64,000 nt of DNA. It comes from Leptoclinus maculatus. Taxonomy: Eukaryota; Chordata; Actinopteri; Perciformes; Stichaeidae. A model generated the notes under the pieces. It was not told the DNA's origin. It ran no database searches and was given only the letters and a program-made list of their open reading frames with translations. The DNA lies in NCBI GenBank assembly GCA_032191485.1, contig JAVDOI010000003.1:6235694-6299693 (forward strand). The letters run 5' to 3'. Below are positions 24,503 to 34,150 of this stretch, piece by piece; position 1 is the stretch's first letter, and each line of letters starts with the position of its first letter. Position numbers and translations under genes: made by a program.

Positions 24503-25543
24503 ATGTCAGAGCAAATGAGAATCATGAGGGCGAAGGAACTGCCCAAGGAGCTCAGAGACAGAATTGTGGCAAGGCACAGATCTGGCCAAGCTTACAAAAG
24601 AATTTCTGCAGCACTCAAGGTTCCTAAGAGCACAGTGGCCTCCATAATCCTTAAATGGAAGAAGTTTGGGACGACCAGAACTCTTCCTAGACCTGGCCGT
24701 CCAGCCAAACTGAGCAATCGTGGGAGAAGAGCCTTGGTGAGAGAGGTAAAGAAGAACCCAAAGATCACTGTGTCTGAGCTCCAGAGATGCAGTAGGGAGA
24801 TGGGAGAAAGTTCCACAAAGTCAACTATCACTGCAGCCCTCCACCAGTCGGGGCTTTATGGCAGAGTGGCCCGACGGAAGCCTCTCCTAACTGCAAGACA
24901 TATGAAAGCCCGCATAGAGTTTGCCAAAAAACACATGAAGGACTCCCAGACTATGAGAAATAAGATTCTCTGGTCTGATGAGACCAAGATTGAACTTTTT
25001 GGCGTTAATTCTAAGCGGCATGTGTGGAGAAAACCAGGCACTGCTCATCACCTGCCCAATACAATCCCAACAGTGAAACATGGTGGTGGCAGCATCATGC
25101 TATGGGGGTGTTTTTCAGCTGCAGGGACAGGACGACTGGTTGCAATTGAAGGAAAGATGAATGCGGCCAAGTACAGAGATATCCTGGAAGAAAACCTCTT
25201 CCAGAGTGCTCTGGACCTCAGACTGGGCCGAAGGTTCACCTTCCAACAAGACAATGACCCTAAGCACACAGCTAAAATAACAAAGGAGTGGCTTCGGAAC
25301 AACTCTGTGACTATTCTTGACTGGCCCAGCCAGAGCCCTGACCTAAACCCAATTGAGCATCTCTGGAGAGACCTGAAAATGGCTGTCCACCAACGTTCAC
25401 CATCCAACCTGACGGAACTGGAGAGGATCTGCAAGGAAGAATGGCAGAGGATCCCCAAATCCAGGTGTGAAAAACTGGTTGCATCATTCCCAAGAAGACT
25501 CATGGCTGTACTAGCTCAAAAGGGTGCTTCTACTCAATACTGA
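24503..25543 (+). CDS. Tc1-family transposase, intact DD34E
   Basis: This 346-residue protein has the usual length of a fish Tc1 transposase and no frameshift or internal stop. Residues 10-55 form the first helix-turn-helix (paired-like PAI domain), with a KRISAALKVPKSTVASII core. Residues 60-70 carry a GRPR-like hook (LPRPGRPAKLS). Residues 75-125 form the second helix-turn-helix (RED). The catalytic DDE domain starts near residue 130, with D159 in ILWSDETKIELFG, D250 in FQQDNDPKHT and E285 in SPDLNPIEHLW; 34 residues separate D250 and E285. A glycine-rich KHGGGSIMLWGCFS segment lies at 192-205. The family enzyme binds the direct repeats in the terminal inverted repeats and cuts and pastes the element into TA sites in the nucleus. 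The start is the first ATG after a TATA-like motif; Met5 and Met8 are possible alternatives. All catalytic residues are present, so activity is possible but not shown. Confidence 0.96.
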   Translation: MSEQMRIMRAKELPKELRDRIVARHRSGQAYKRISAALKVPKSTVASIILKWKKFGTTRTLPRPGRPAKLSNRGRRALVREVKKNPKITVSELQRCSREMGESSTKSTITAALHQSGLYGRVARRKPLLTARHMKARIEFAKKHMKDSQTMRNKILWSDETKIELFGVNSKRHVWRKPGTAHHLPNTIPTVKHGGGSIMLWGCFSAAGTGRLVAIEGKMNAAKYRDILEENLFQSALDLRLGRRFTFQQDNDPKHTAKITKEWLRNNSVTILDWPSQSPDLNPIEHLWRDLKMAVHQRSPSNLTELERICKEEWQRIPKSRCEKLVASFPRRLMAVLAQKGASTQY

Positions 25544-25744
25544 GCAAAGGGTCTGAATACTTATGACCATGTGATATTTCAGTTTTTCTTTTTTAATACA
25601 TTTTTTTTTAGTTTTTTTCTGTCAAGATGGGGTGCTGCGTGTACATTAATGAGAAATAAAATGAACCTTTTTGATTTTAGCAAATGGCTGCAATGAAACA
25701 GAGTGAAACATGTAAAGGGGTCTGAATACTTTCCGTACCCACTG
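25543..25744 (-). repeat. Right terminal inverted repeat of the Tc1 element
   Basis: This is the mirror copy of the left repeat. Its inner direct repeat begins right after the transposase stop codon (TGAGCAAAGGGTCTGAATAC). Compared with the left arm it has one A/G change in the outer half and an A-rich indel in the middle. A TA dinucleotide follows at 25745-25746. Confidence 0.93.
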
Positions 25745-26624
25745 TATGTACATATTTTTATTGTATTCTTTATGAACGAATCTTGACTTTGCCGTAGTTG
25801 CTTTTATTTTTTTTGCTTATTGTGTGCACCAAATGCCGAAGCAAATCCCTTGTATATGAAAACCTACTGAGCAATAAAAGGGGATTCTGGTTCAATATTC
25901 AACATACCAAGGCGGAATGTGGAGACTTGAAACCTCCAGGACACATAGACTAGGAATGGACTTGGAAACATGTAAACTCATTTTAAATGAGAGCAGAGTA
26001 GAGAGACGTGAAGAACTTATAACTGCACTTCATTTTGTGAGAAAAAGGATTTAGGAATTATATCATTACTAGAGTTGTTCTAAATCTTTTGGAAGCAATC
26101 TCTAAATAAAAAAACAAACAACCTTTGAGAAATAATAAATCTCTGCGCAGAGATCCTGACACTTCTAATCCTTTCCAATTGTCTACAGTTGATATTTGCA
26201 CATTGTGGCCTTGCTCTGTTAAAGGTGCTATACTAAATAATCGTTTCCTACTAATAGACTGAACAATTAATGCACTTCAAATGCTTCTGTCTTCCTGTCA
26301 ACAATGTCCTCTAGAGGAGCCTGGGAGTTGTGCAGAAATATCAAATTGAATGTTTCGAGTTGTTCAAAAACAACGTGAGTGGCAACATTATTTTGGCATT
26401 GCTTTACTTTGCTTTGTTTTCCATGTTAAGTGCATGTCAATTGTTGAAAAACAGCTTTTTGAAGGGAACAATGGTTTTAGCATTTTACAATCTTTTATTG
26501 ATTGATTGATCGATCACTATATATATTATATCAAAACAATTGTATGGGGTCACAGTACTGAGCCATGAGGATATTGTCGCACTACAGGGACGAGAAAGGG
26601 GCAATACATCAGCTCTATATGGCA

Positions 26625-26700
<76 letters not shown>

Positions 26701-27228
26701 AAATTGGAAAAGCTGTTGTGTAATTGAAATAAATGGTCGCTCTTGACGAGTGAGATGCCTACCGTGTGTGTGTGTGGGGGTGAAAGGCTTTGGGCCCTTT
26801 GGCACCAGCATGACACTATGAAGACAGTAAAGCATTAAGCATGTCTGTTTGTCCCTTTGGCCCAGGATTGGAATTTCACTCACCCACACACTGATCTGTG
26901 GCCCTCGGCACATATGGTGGTCGGAGCGGAGTCATCGGTCGTGTGGCTGGTGATCATTTACCATCTTTTCACAGCAGCTTTCTTTTCTTTTTAAATGTGT
27001 GGGTGTCAATTTGTTTGAAAGAAAGCAGTGCAATGACGATCAATTTGACTTTCTATACACACGTCCATTTGTAAGAGTTGAGTTTTGTCTCGGTGTGCGT
27101 GGCTTCCCACAGGTCTGTTGCAGTCTGAACAGCTGGCCAGTGTTCACCCAACATCTGTTTTTAGCTGCCATCGAATAAGGAGACATAAGTTCAGGTTAAC
27201 TGTTTTTAAAAATGTCGTCTTCAGCGTT
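25745..27228. other. No gene recognised
   Basis: Apart from the compound microsatellite and an ATTGATTGATTGATCGATC run near 26497, this is unique-looking DNA. Confidence 0.5.
26629..26701. repeat. Compound (TG)29(GA)7 microsatellite
   Basis: A long TG array passes directly into GA repeats. Cys-Val and Thr-His frames across it are artefacts. Confidence 0.96.
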
Positions 27229-27395
27229 CGGTTGTCCTTAGCTCCACCCTCTCCTGTCACTTCTGGTTGCGGAAAAAAAAGATGGCGACAGCCAAAATGC
27301 CAAACTCGAAGCTTCAAAACCCTAGTCCACAAACCAATGGGTGAGGTCACGGGGACTTTGTCCACTTCTTACATAATGTCTATGGCCGGGTGTCA
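27229..27395. repeat. Teleost dispersed repeat fragment
   Basis: CTTCTGGTTGCGGAAAAAAAAG, ATGGCGACAGCCAAAATGCC, GTCCACAAACCAATGGGTGA and GTCCACTTCTTACATAATG follow the order of a common fish interspersed repeat. Frames across it on both strands are repeat-derived. Confidence 0.5.
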
Positions 27396-27664
27396 CTCCT
27401 GGGTTTATGAGACAGGGTGACATTTGGAGGATTATCCTCATTTTTCTCCCCGGAGACAGAGCACCACACACACACACCACACACCTTCCCTGTGGCCTGT
27501 TGTGTGTGAATCAATGTTTTTAGAAGATGGAATGAGCTCCTCGGGGCAGAAACAGCTTCACTTAATTTCTCTACGTCCGCCCCGTGTGATGTGAGAGAAC
27601 AAGTTGTCTGTGTAAAAGAGTATGTAGGTGTTGGAGCTGTGGACGAAATCCATCAGCTGGAAAT

Positions 27665-28007
27665 CAGCTCGCTGTTTCCCCCTTTCTCTTGCTCTCTTCT
27701 TCTTTTTACTGTCTAATCCACCAAATCTTCCTTCTCTTTTTCCTCATTCCTCTTCCTTCCCACTTTCTCTCTCTCAAACTGATTCTCCTGGTCCGTCTCT
27801 CCTCTTTCAAATCCCTCACCCCCCCTTTCTCTCCATGCAGGCCCTCGCTTCCTCTCCTGTCATCCTCCTTCGCTGCAGTTATCTTCTTTTTAATCCTCCA
27901 ATCTGACCCTCCTTTTCATCCTCCCTCGTCCTTTTTTTCTCATCTCTGCTCACCGAATCCTCTCCAACATCATGTGCCCATTTCTCCTTCAACTTCCTGA
28001 TAATCCA

Positions 28008-28077
<70 letters not shown>

Positions 28078-28500
28078 CCTGACCCTCCTCCTCTCTCTCT
28101 CTCTCGGCCTGACCCTCCTCCTCCTCTCCATTTGTCTCTCTCTCTCCATCATCTCATCTTTTTCACCTCAGGCTGTCTCTCTTCTTCCTTCCTTTCTTTC
28201 TTTTGATACGGTTATAATCTGCAGAATTGCCATAAAGATATCTGTTGTATTTCATTATCATTTCCCTCTTCATCCTCAATCTTCATCTTCCACCACTTGA
28301 CTGCGCTTGGCCGCCGGCTGCCAGTTAAAATCTTTTCTCCCCATTAGCTTCCCGCTCTGTCCCATTTCCTCGTCTCACCTACATTCACCCTCAATCCATT
28401 CCATCAATCTATCACATCTTTCCCGTCCACCTCTCTCTCTCCTCTTTAGTCACGTCTCCACCTGCTGCGAACATGAATCTTGTAAAATTTAACGACTGAG
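27665..28500 (+). repeat. Long polypyrimidine tract with (CT)32
   Basis: Over about 800 bp the plus strand is dominated by C and T. Its core is an uninterrupted CT array at 28011-28075. Next to it the unit CTCTCGGCCTGACCCTCCTC occurs twice in tandem (28069-28122). Such mirror-repeat purine/pyrimidine DNA can form triplex (H-DNA). Open frames here are compositional. Confidence 0.85.
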
Positions 28501-29892
28501 CGAGATCTCATTTACAGCTACACTAGTGGAGAATTATATGTTCAAATGCAGCTCTTTTATCAGCCTGAATCACAAAGTGGAGCTACAACAGGGGGAAAAA
28601 AGCACATTATCTTTAAATGAAGAAAGAAGAGTATCATGAATTTGGCGTCTGATGTATTTAAAGAATCTTCTTTATCTTCTTTAGGCCACAGAGAGTGAAA
28701 AGCCGAGCATCCCCACACATGTTGTCCACTGAGGTGCCCTGAGGTTGTATTGTATGTTGGAAATCACTCCTAATGGGCCAAAAAAATGTTCAACCTTCCT
28801 TTATGACTGGGATTCAATTTGGGAATCTCTCCTATTTCGAATTCAGAGGTGACCTAACCGGCAGAGATATTATGTGGGAAGAGGGATTTGGCAAAAAAAA
28901 TGCAGCATTGCAACAGCCGGGGCCGTAGTCCATCGGTAGCCGTGGGCGTTGTGGTGTGTAACCGTTACAAATTCCTGCAGTACACAGCAGCAGCTTTCAT
29001 CTTTTCTGATTATCTGTATCATCGTCGTCATCATCAGTCTCTGCATCTCCTCGCTTTTCTACCAAGTTGACTCTCTGACCAGAAAGGGCTTTGGGCAGAG
29101 GAAAGGTTTTCCTTGGTTGTGCTCCCTCTGATTATTCAATAAAGCTATTATTAATAAAGTCAAACACACAAATGGCTTCATTTCATAAACCTGGATCTCT
29201 GTCGTTATGGTGGTCAAATATTTCTATAATAACATTTTGTGCAGCTTCAAAATGTGTAAATCAATTACACATGCTGAAGCCGATATTGACGTCCTTTTAA
29301 AAAGGAAACACTTGGTTAGTCTTTCCCCATCGGTGAGCATTTGTTCACATACATTTTTTTTGTTTGTTGCCTTTTACCACATTTAATTGATAAAACATAC
29401 CCTTCAATCTGCAGTGCATCATGGGCACAATTATATCTGCATGGCTTTTGGCTCAATCCAATTACAAACCAATCATCCCGGGGACAGGTTAATATGTGGT
29501 GTATAGGAGATCTATCATCGCTGTGCTTATCACCGTCTCCTCTTGTCTTCTTATCTTTCACAACCCCACCTCCCCTCTCGTCTTACCTTTTGTCAAGCTT
29601 CAGTGACAAATGATACAAATCTGGACTATGATAAGGCACACAAGATGGAGCCAGCTGGGGTTGATCTTAGATGTGATGGAGAGTGGATGTGTGTGGTATA
29701 ATGAGGTCTGCCTCATATTATTATACGTGTCTGGTGCTCTCTATAATTTCATCTCTTAGTTAAGCACCTAAAAGTCACATGGTGCACTTATACAACACTA
29801 ACAAATAATCTCCTTTTATGTTGATTTGGCAAACTTCACATCCAGCGGTTACAGAGCACCATCATCTCTAATTTGGAGTCTTGTTTCTGGCC
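28501..29892. other. No gene recognised
   Basis: Short frames only. GTGTAACCGTTACAAATTC is a small imperfect palindrome near 28955. Nothing else stands out. Confidence 0.5.
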
Positions 29893-29945
29893 CATATTTA
29901 CTGTGTTTTAGCTCTGCTTTTGGTCTCTACCAACACCTCTCTACT
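29893..29945 (+). repeat. Dispersed repeat, TGGTCTCCACCA family, copy 2 (fragment)
   Basis: TACTGTGTTTTAGCTCTGCT followed by TTTGGTCTCTACCAACACCT matches 53.92 kb on the same strand and 7.1 kb on the other. It is a short fragment. Confidence 0.5.
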
Positions 29946-30033
29946 GTCTGAGCAGTAGATATGGCCCAGTCCAAAGGTAACAAAACACATACGCCTATTT
30001 CTAGTTTGTTTAACTGGGAGGTTTGGGAATTAA

Positions 30034-30342
30034 GTGGGTGTCGGCCTTTGCCAGGGTTGTCCCTTGTCACCGATTCTGTTTGTGACTTTCATGGACAGGA
30101 TCTTAAGGGGCAGCGAGGGGGATGAGAGTGTCCAGTTTGGGGAAACCAGAATTAAGTCTCTGTTCTTTGCAGATGATGTGGTGTTCTGGGCTCCATCAGA
30201 CCGTTACCTTCAGCACGCACAGCGACGGTTTGAAGCTTCAGAGTTTGAAGCGGTCGGGATGAGAGTCGGTACCTCCAAGTCTGAGGCCATGTTCTGGAAG
30301 GCAAAGCTCCCGATACGGCAGTCCATCAGCATCAGGGGGGCA
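30034..30342 (+). pseudogene. LINE reverse transcriptase fragment
   Basis: The open frame encodes GLCQGCPLSPILFVTFMDRILRG (RT motif B region) and then KSLFFADDVVFWAPSD with an intact FADD box. RRFEASEFEAVGMRVGTSKSEAM follows, and then the deletion junction to KAKLPIRQSIS. The catalytic Asp pair survives, but the fingers, most of the thumb and the endonuclease are missing, so the fragment is dead. The frame stays open past 30342 only because it runs by chance into the inserted SINE. Confidence 0.85.
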
Positions 30343-30580
30343 ACTGTGGCTAAATGGAGAGCAGGGTCGTCCTTCAATCAGAGAGGCACTTAACCCCAAA
30401 ATTGCTTCCGTAATTGTGCTTACGGTGTGTGAATGTTAGATAATCTGATGGGCAGGTGACATGGTAGCCCCTTCCATCAGTGTGTGATTGGGTGAATGAT
30501 GACAAGTAGTGTGAAAGCGCTTTGAGTGGTCGGAAAGACTAGAAAAGCGCTATACAAGTACAGTGTATTTACCATTTACC
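30343..30580 (+). mobile_element. tRNA-derived teleost SINE nested in LINE
   Basis: It begins ACTGTGGCTAAATGGAGAGC, matching the A-box head of the SINE at 61.2 kb. It shares that copy's body (TTTGAGTGGTCGGAAAGACT, then AAAAGCGCTATACAAGTA) and its tail CCATTTACC. A deletion of about 23 bp after AATCAGAGAGG has removed the B box, so polymerase III could no longer transcribe it. LINE sequence continues directly on both sides, so the SINE inserted after the LINE. A clear target duplication is not visible. Confidence 0.82.
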
Positions 30581-30780
30581 ATCATGAACTTTGGGTGGTG
30601 ACCGAAAGAAGGAGATTGCAGATGCAACAACCGAAATAAGCTTCCTCACGAAGACCTCCTGAACACCTCCCTTTCGAGGGAGGTAGACCCAGAATACGCT
30701 GTAGAGATTAAATATCTTGCCTGGTCTGGGAAGAGGGACGTCTGGAATACCATTCCCAGCCCGTTGGATGGATGGATATT

Positions 30781-32977
30781 GGGAGTTTAGTGCTGGATTA
30801 TACTTTTAAATCGTGGCTGGTTCACTGGAAACTGCTCATTATTTCTTTGTCATTGACCTGAAAAGAAACCATTTACTTTCTTTCATTGCCCCATTAGAGT
30901 GTCAGATTGAGAACTGGATACTCTGTTAAGCGTCACTCTTAAGCTTTTTGTTTCATTCATAACTACCAATGTGCTGTGCAGTGTGATGCCCTAAGTGTTG
31001 AAGTGAAAACTCATACCATTAATATTAGTTACCCACGTAATAACTGTTGTAGTAAAGATCCTGCACACACTCAGGTGTGTTAATTACTTGAGCAAATTAG
31101 ACCTTTCTTTATGTTTTAATGAGATGAAGCTATTATTGGAGTTTTGAGATCAAAGTCATCAAAATCTACGACCTAATAATGAGAACAGTGTACATCTGTG
31201 CATTTGCACACAGTATTGACAATCAGGCAGCATAAATGAATGGGCTTTAAGAGCATGCAGTGGATCATGAACAGCCGGGACCATTTTGACCATATGCAGT
31301 TAACTTTAAAGCAAAAGATTATAAACTCAATCTTGGTGACTTTTAGCTGAGATATTGATGTCACCCTTTGTCTGCTCTGCCATGATTGTGATCACTACTT
31401 AAAATAAATCCCCACCTCATCCTCTGCTGAGTCCAAACCAACTGTTTTTGTTGCTACTGCTGGAAAAATGTAAATGCATCACTTTTCGTGCCTTGTATTT
31501 TTTGTTCAAAGAAAGAGTTACCTGACATGTTGTATGAACTGGACAGTCACTATGGTGTTGTGTTGGTGTGAAATCGGTGCAGTAAATGTAGCAAAATGGA
31601 CATTAAGTTCCATGAAGTCCTCAGGTTATTTCTATTAATCAGAAGTAACTGAAAGTAATCCATTATATTTGCATATTTCCCTATTGTGCTGCAGCCTTTC
31701 TGCCTGGAGGGTAATCTGAGTTAAGGCCAAGGTTAATTTAGAGAGTGCTGCTAAAATGATAAGCCTGCTCTGTGGGACTGGATAATAATCGCAAATTGTG
31801 CCGAAGCACATGTATGAGAGGGACAATCTGTGGTTGTGAGCGTGCTCACTTCAGCACATACACACACTGGAGGACACAGTTGGTTTCATTCAAATGAAAT
31901 GGACACACAAACGTCAGACATCATCCGAATCCCATTCATATTTTCCTCCCAAGTTGTTAATTAGTAAGTCCTAGAGAGCAGTCTTTAGAATAAATAGAAA
32001 CTTTAAGCTTTAATTGAGGTCAGGATTGGATGTTTAGTTCACGGTTCAGCCATTGACGATACAACCTTGATGGTCTGAACGGCGCTAGCGACCTCTGACA
32101 AATGACACTGTTCCTAACGTTGCTGTGCAGCTTCGTTAAAAATGTGACTTTTTTTTTTACCTCAAACGGAATGTTTCGAAAATGAAACCCACAACCTCTC
32201 GGGGACAAAGTTTGGAGTGTGTATAATGAGCACCACTACAGTACAGCACTTCTAAAGCACCCGTTCAAGGTTTTACATTCAATCTTCTTAGCTCCTGTTT
32301 CTCCAAAGGAAGATCCCTCAAAGGAAGTCTTGTGTTTACATTCACAAAAGTGGCAACTGTGCTCTGCCTGGGATAAATACTGTGTGGTGTAAAAAGCTAG
32401 AAAATATAATGACGAGCTACACCTACACAGCTACTTTGAAACATTAAAGTACACCGAAACACTGCTCGGGACTGGATTCTCAGCATTTACAGAGTAAACC
32501 ACAAGTTATCTTGCGATGTGAAAATATGAGCAGGAATGTGGGTGGGTTTGATGGCGAGCCTACCACCAGCTCAAAGGGAACATTTTCATTTTGATGAGAC
32601 TGCTGGTGATTACAGAAATAAAGAAACAAAAATCATGCACCTGCAATCAGAAATATTCAAGCAAGGGAAGGTTTAACTGGTGAATGGCGGATTCATCATA
32701 AATCAGAAAGGGTTATTGTGAAACCCTATGCCTTGCACTATGTTCTATAGCTGAGAATAAATTGTGTTTTACAGCACAGTTAAGGCGCAGGTGTTATTTG
32801 TATTACTGTTCCAGGGCCCTGGTATTGTGCATGATTGCTCACTGTGACATCTCAACAGAACAGAGCCATTGTTAATTATATTGGTATGACAGGTCGAGAT
32901 GTCCACTATGAAGGCGGCCTGTTTCCTTATACATTAGTCAGTCACTTGCATTCAGTTCAAAATGCAGATGTGTAGTT
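30781..32977. other. No gene recognised
   Basis: Unique-looking, AT-rich DNA with frames no longer than 63 codons. Confidence 0.5.
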
Positions 32978-33480
32978 AAAGGGTAACTTTCCACCTGAAA
33001 CCCTTTTTGTCATGTTTTTGCATCTAAGTGAGTAATGGGGACACCAATTTTTGAAATTGGTCCAGTATAGTGCAAGAGTGCTACAGCCTGGCAGCCACAA
33101 AATGGGCCGCAATGTATGTATTGAAAATGCTAATTTTTTGCCACCGACAGGCTCAGATTGGTATTTTAAGTGCCTGGTAACATTATGGAAAGGAACCTAA
33201 AGTGAAATGAAACTATTTTCTATACCTGTCCCTTGATCTGGACTGTTTGTTATTGTGTCAAACCAAGTCTCACTCAAGCAGAAGCCTTGTTCTGAAATCT
33301 CCTGGTGCAACGGTTGAAACTTGAATGAGAGTTGGAGATCTATTTGTTACGTCACTATCTGGCTGTTTGCATAGGGATAAAGCTCCAACCTGAGCATATA
33401 GTGGCACAGCATCCACTTGTTAACCCATAGTAGAACGTAGGGACCTACTGCAGCTGGTGAGGTTAAATGCTAGCAGCTGG
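32978..33480 (+). repeat. Teleost dispersed repeat, about 0.5 kb
   Basis: AAAGGGTAACTTTCCACCTG, CACCAATTTTTGAAATTGGT, CATTATGGAAAGGAACC, ATCTGGACTGTTTGTTATTG and GTTACGTCACTATCTGGC occur in the order of a common fish non-autonomous repeat I recognise. Boundaries are approximate and no coding capacity is seen. Confidence 0.5.
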
Positions 33481-33831
33481 GAGCTAGCATGAGGAAGTCA
33501 CAAGCTTGCACAGGCATTTTGTTCTCAAATGTTGCACATTGTTACTTTTGACCCCATCATTTGGTACATCCCAGGCAAGGATGAGCTGAATGTCTCCCCG
33601 CACACTTACTTTTTGCATATTCTGTTCTTGAAATATGACAATCACATGCTCTAATAAATGCTGTAACACACGGTGTGATAGCATTGTGCGTTACAGCATC
33701 TGTAGAGGGAAGAGAGAAACATCTGGTACTATCCTGCTGACAATGACTCTTGACAATCAAGCATGACTTAAAGTTGACATGGCAAACTTCAGGATGTGTT
33801 GGAGATTTTACCATCAACCAAAAACCCCTTT

Positions 33832-34150
33832 CGGTAACACTTTACAATTAGGGTACATCAGTTAATATTATTATGCATAAATAACCCTTAACTAACTGTT
33901 TATTAACAGTAACTAACATGGCTATTGACCAGTCACTCATTTTGACTAAGGTATTAATTCATACATTATTTAATGTTTGAAAACACAGTATTGACATTAA
34001 TTGATACAGTAATAAGCATTAACTAACAGTTACGTAAAACAATGAGCATTAAGTTACTTAACAAATTACTCTCAACATTTATTATGGGTTTACATGTTAT
34101 AAAAGGTACTACATGTTATGTAATATGTTTATTATCATGTATGTTGTCCA
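33832..34150 (+). repeat. AT-rich dispersed repeat starting GGTAACACTTTACAA
   Basis: The GGTAACACTTTACAATTAGG start and repeated TTAACTAAC and AGCATTAA words resemble an AT-rich teleost interspersed repeat. No second copy lies in the window. Confidence 0.4.

Larger units (their letters stand above)
24135..25744 (+). mobile_element. Complete Tc1/mariner transposon (IR/DR type)
   Basis: This 1,610 bp element starts CAGTGGGTACGGAAAG and ends with the reverse complement of that string. The terminal inverted repeats are long, about 209 bp on the left (24135-24343) and 202 bp on the right (25543-25744), and differ by only a few bases plus small indels near the middle. Each repeat carries an outer and an inner direct repeat built on GTATTCAGACC, the IR/DR layout known from Sleeping Beauty-type fish Tc1 elements. 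A TA follows the right end, as expected for TA-target insertion. On the left the matching dinucleotide reads CA, so one target copy has probably mutated. One uninterrupted transposase frame fills the centre and its stop codon touches the right inverted repeat. The family looks like the fish Tc1 group that includes plaice Passport, but that name is from memory and unchecked. Confidence 0.97.
30033..30780 (+). mobile_element. 5'-truncated RTE/Rex3-like LINE with nested SINE
   Basis: The fragment starts inside the reverse transcriptase (GLCQGCPLSPILFVTFMDRI) and ends in TTGGATGGATGGAT, a short 3' end of GATG repeats. That tail and the protein resemble the teleost Rex3/RTE group, though the clade name is from memory. 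It has lost internal DNA twice. After TSKSEAM the frame jumps straight to KAKLPIRQSIS, skipping the segment that normally lies between. After the SINE the element resumes at HELWVVTER (catgaactttgggtggtgacc, from 30583) with further deletions. A SINE occupies 30343-30580. Confidence 0.85.

Noticed and set aside
26485..26913. 142-codon frame with a His-Thr run
   Set aside because: It is explained by the TG/GA compound microsatellite and has no motif on either side.
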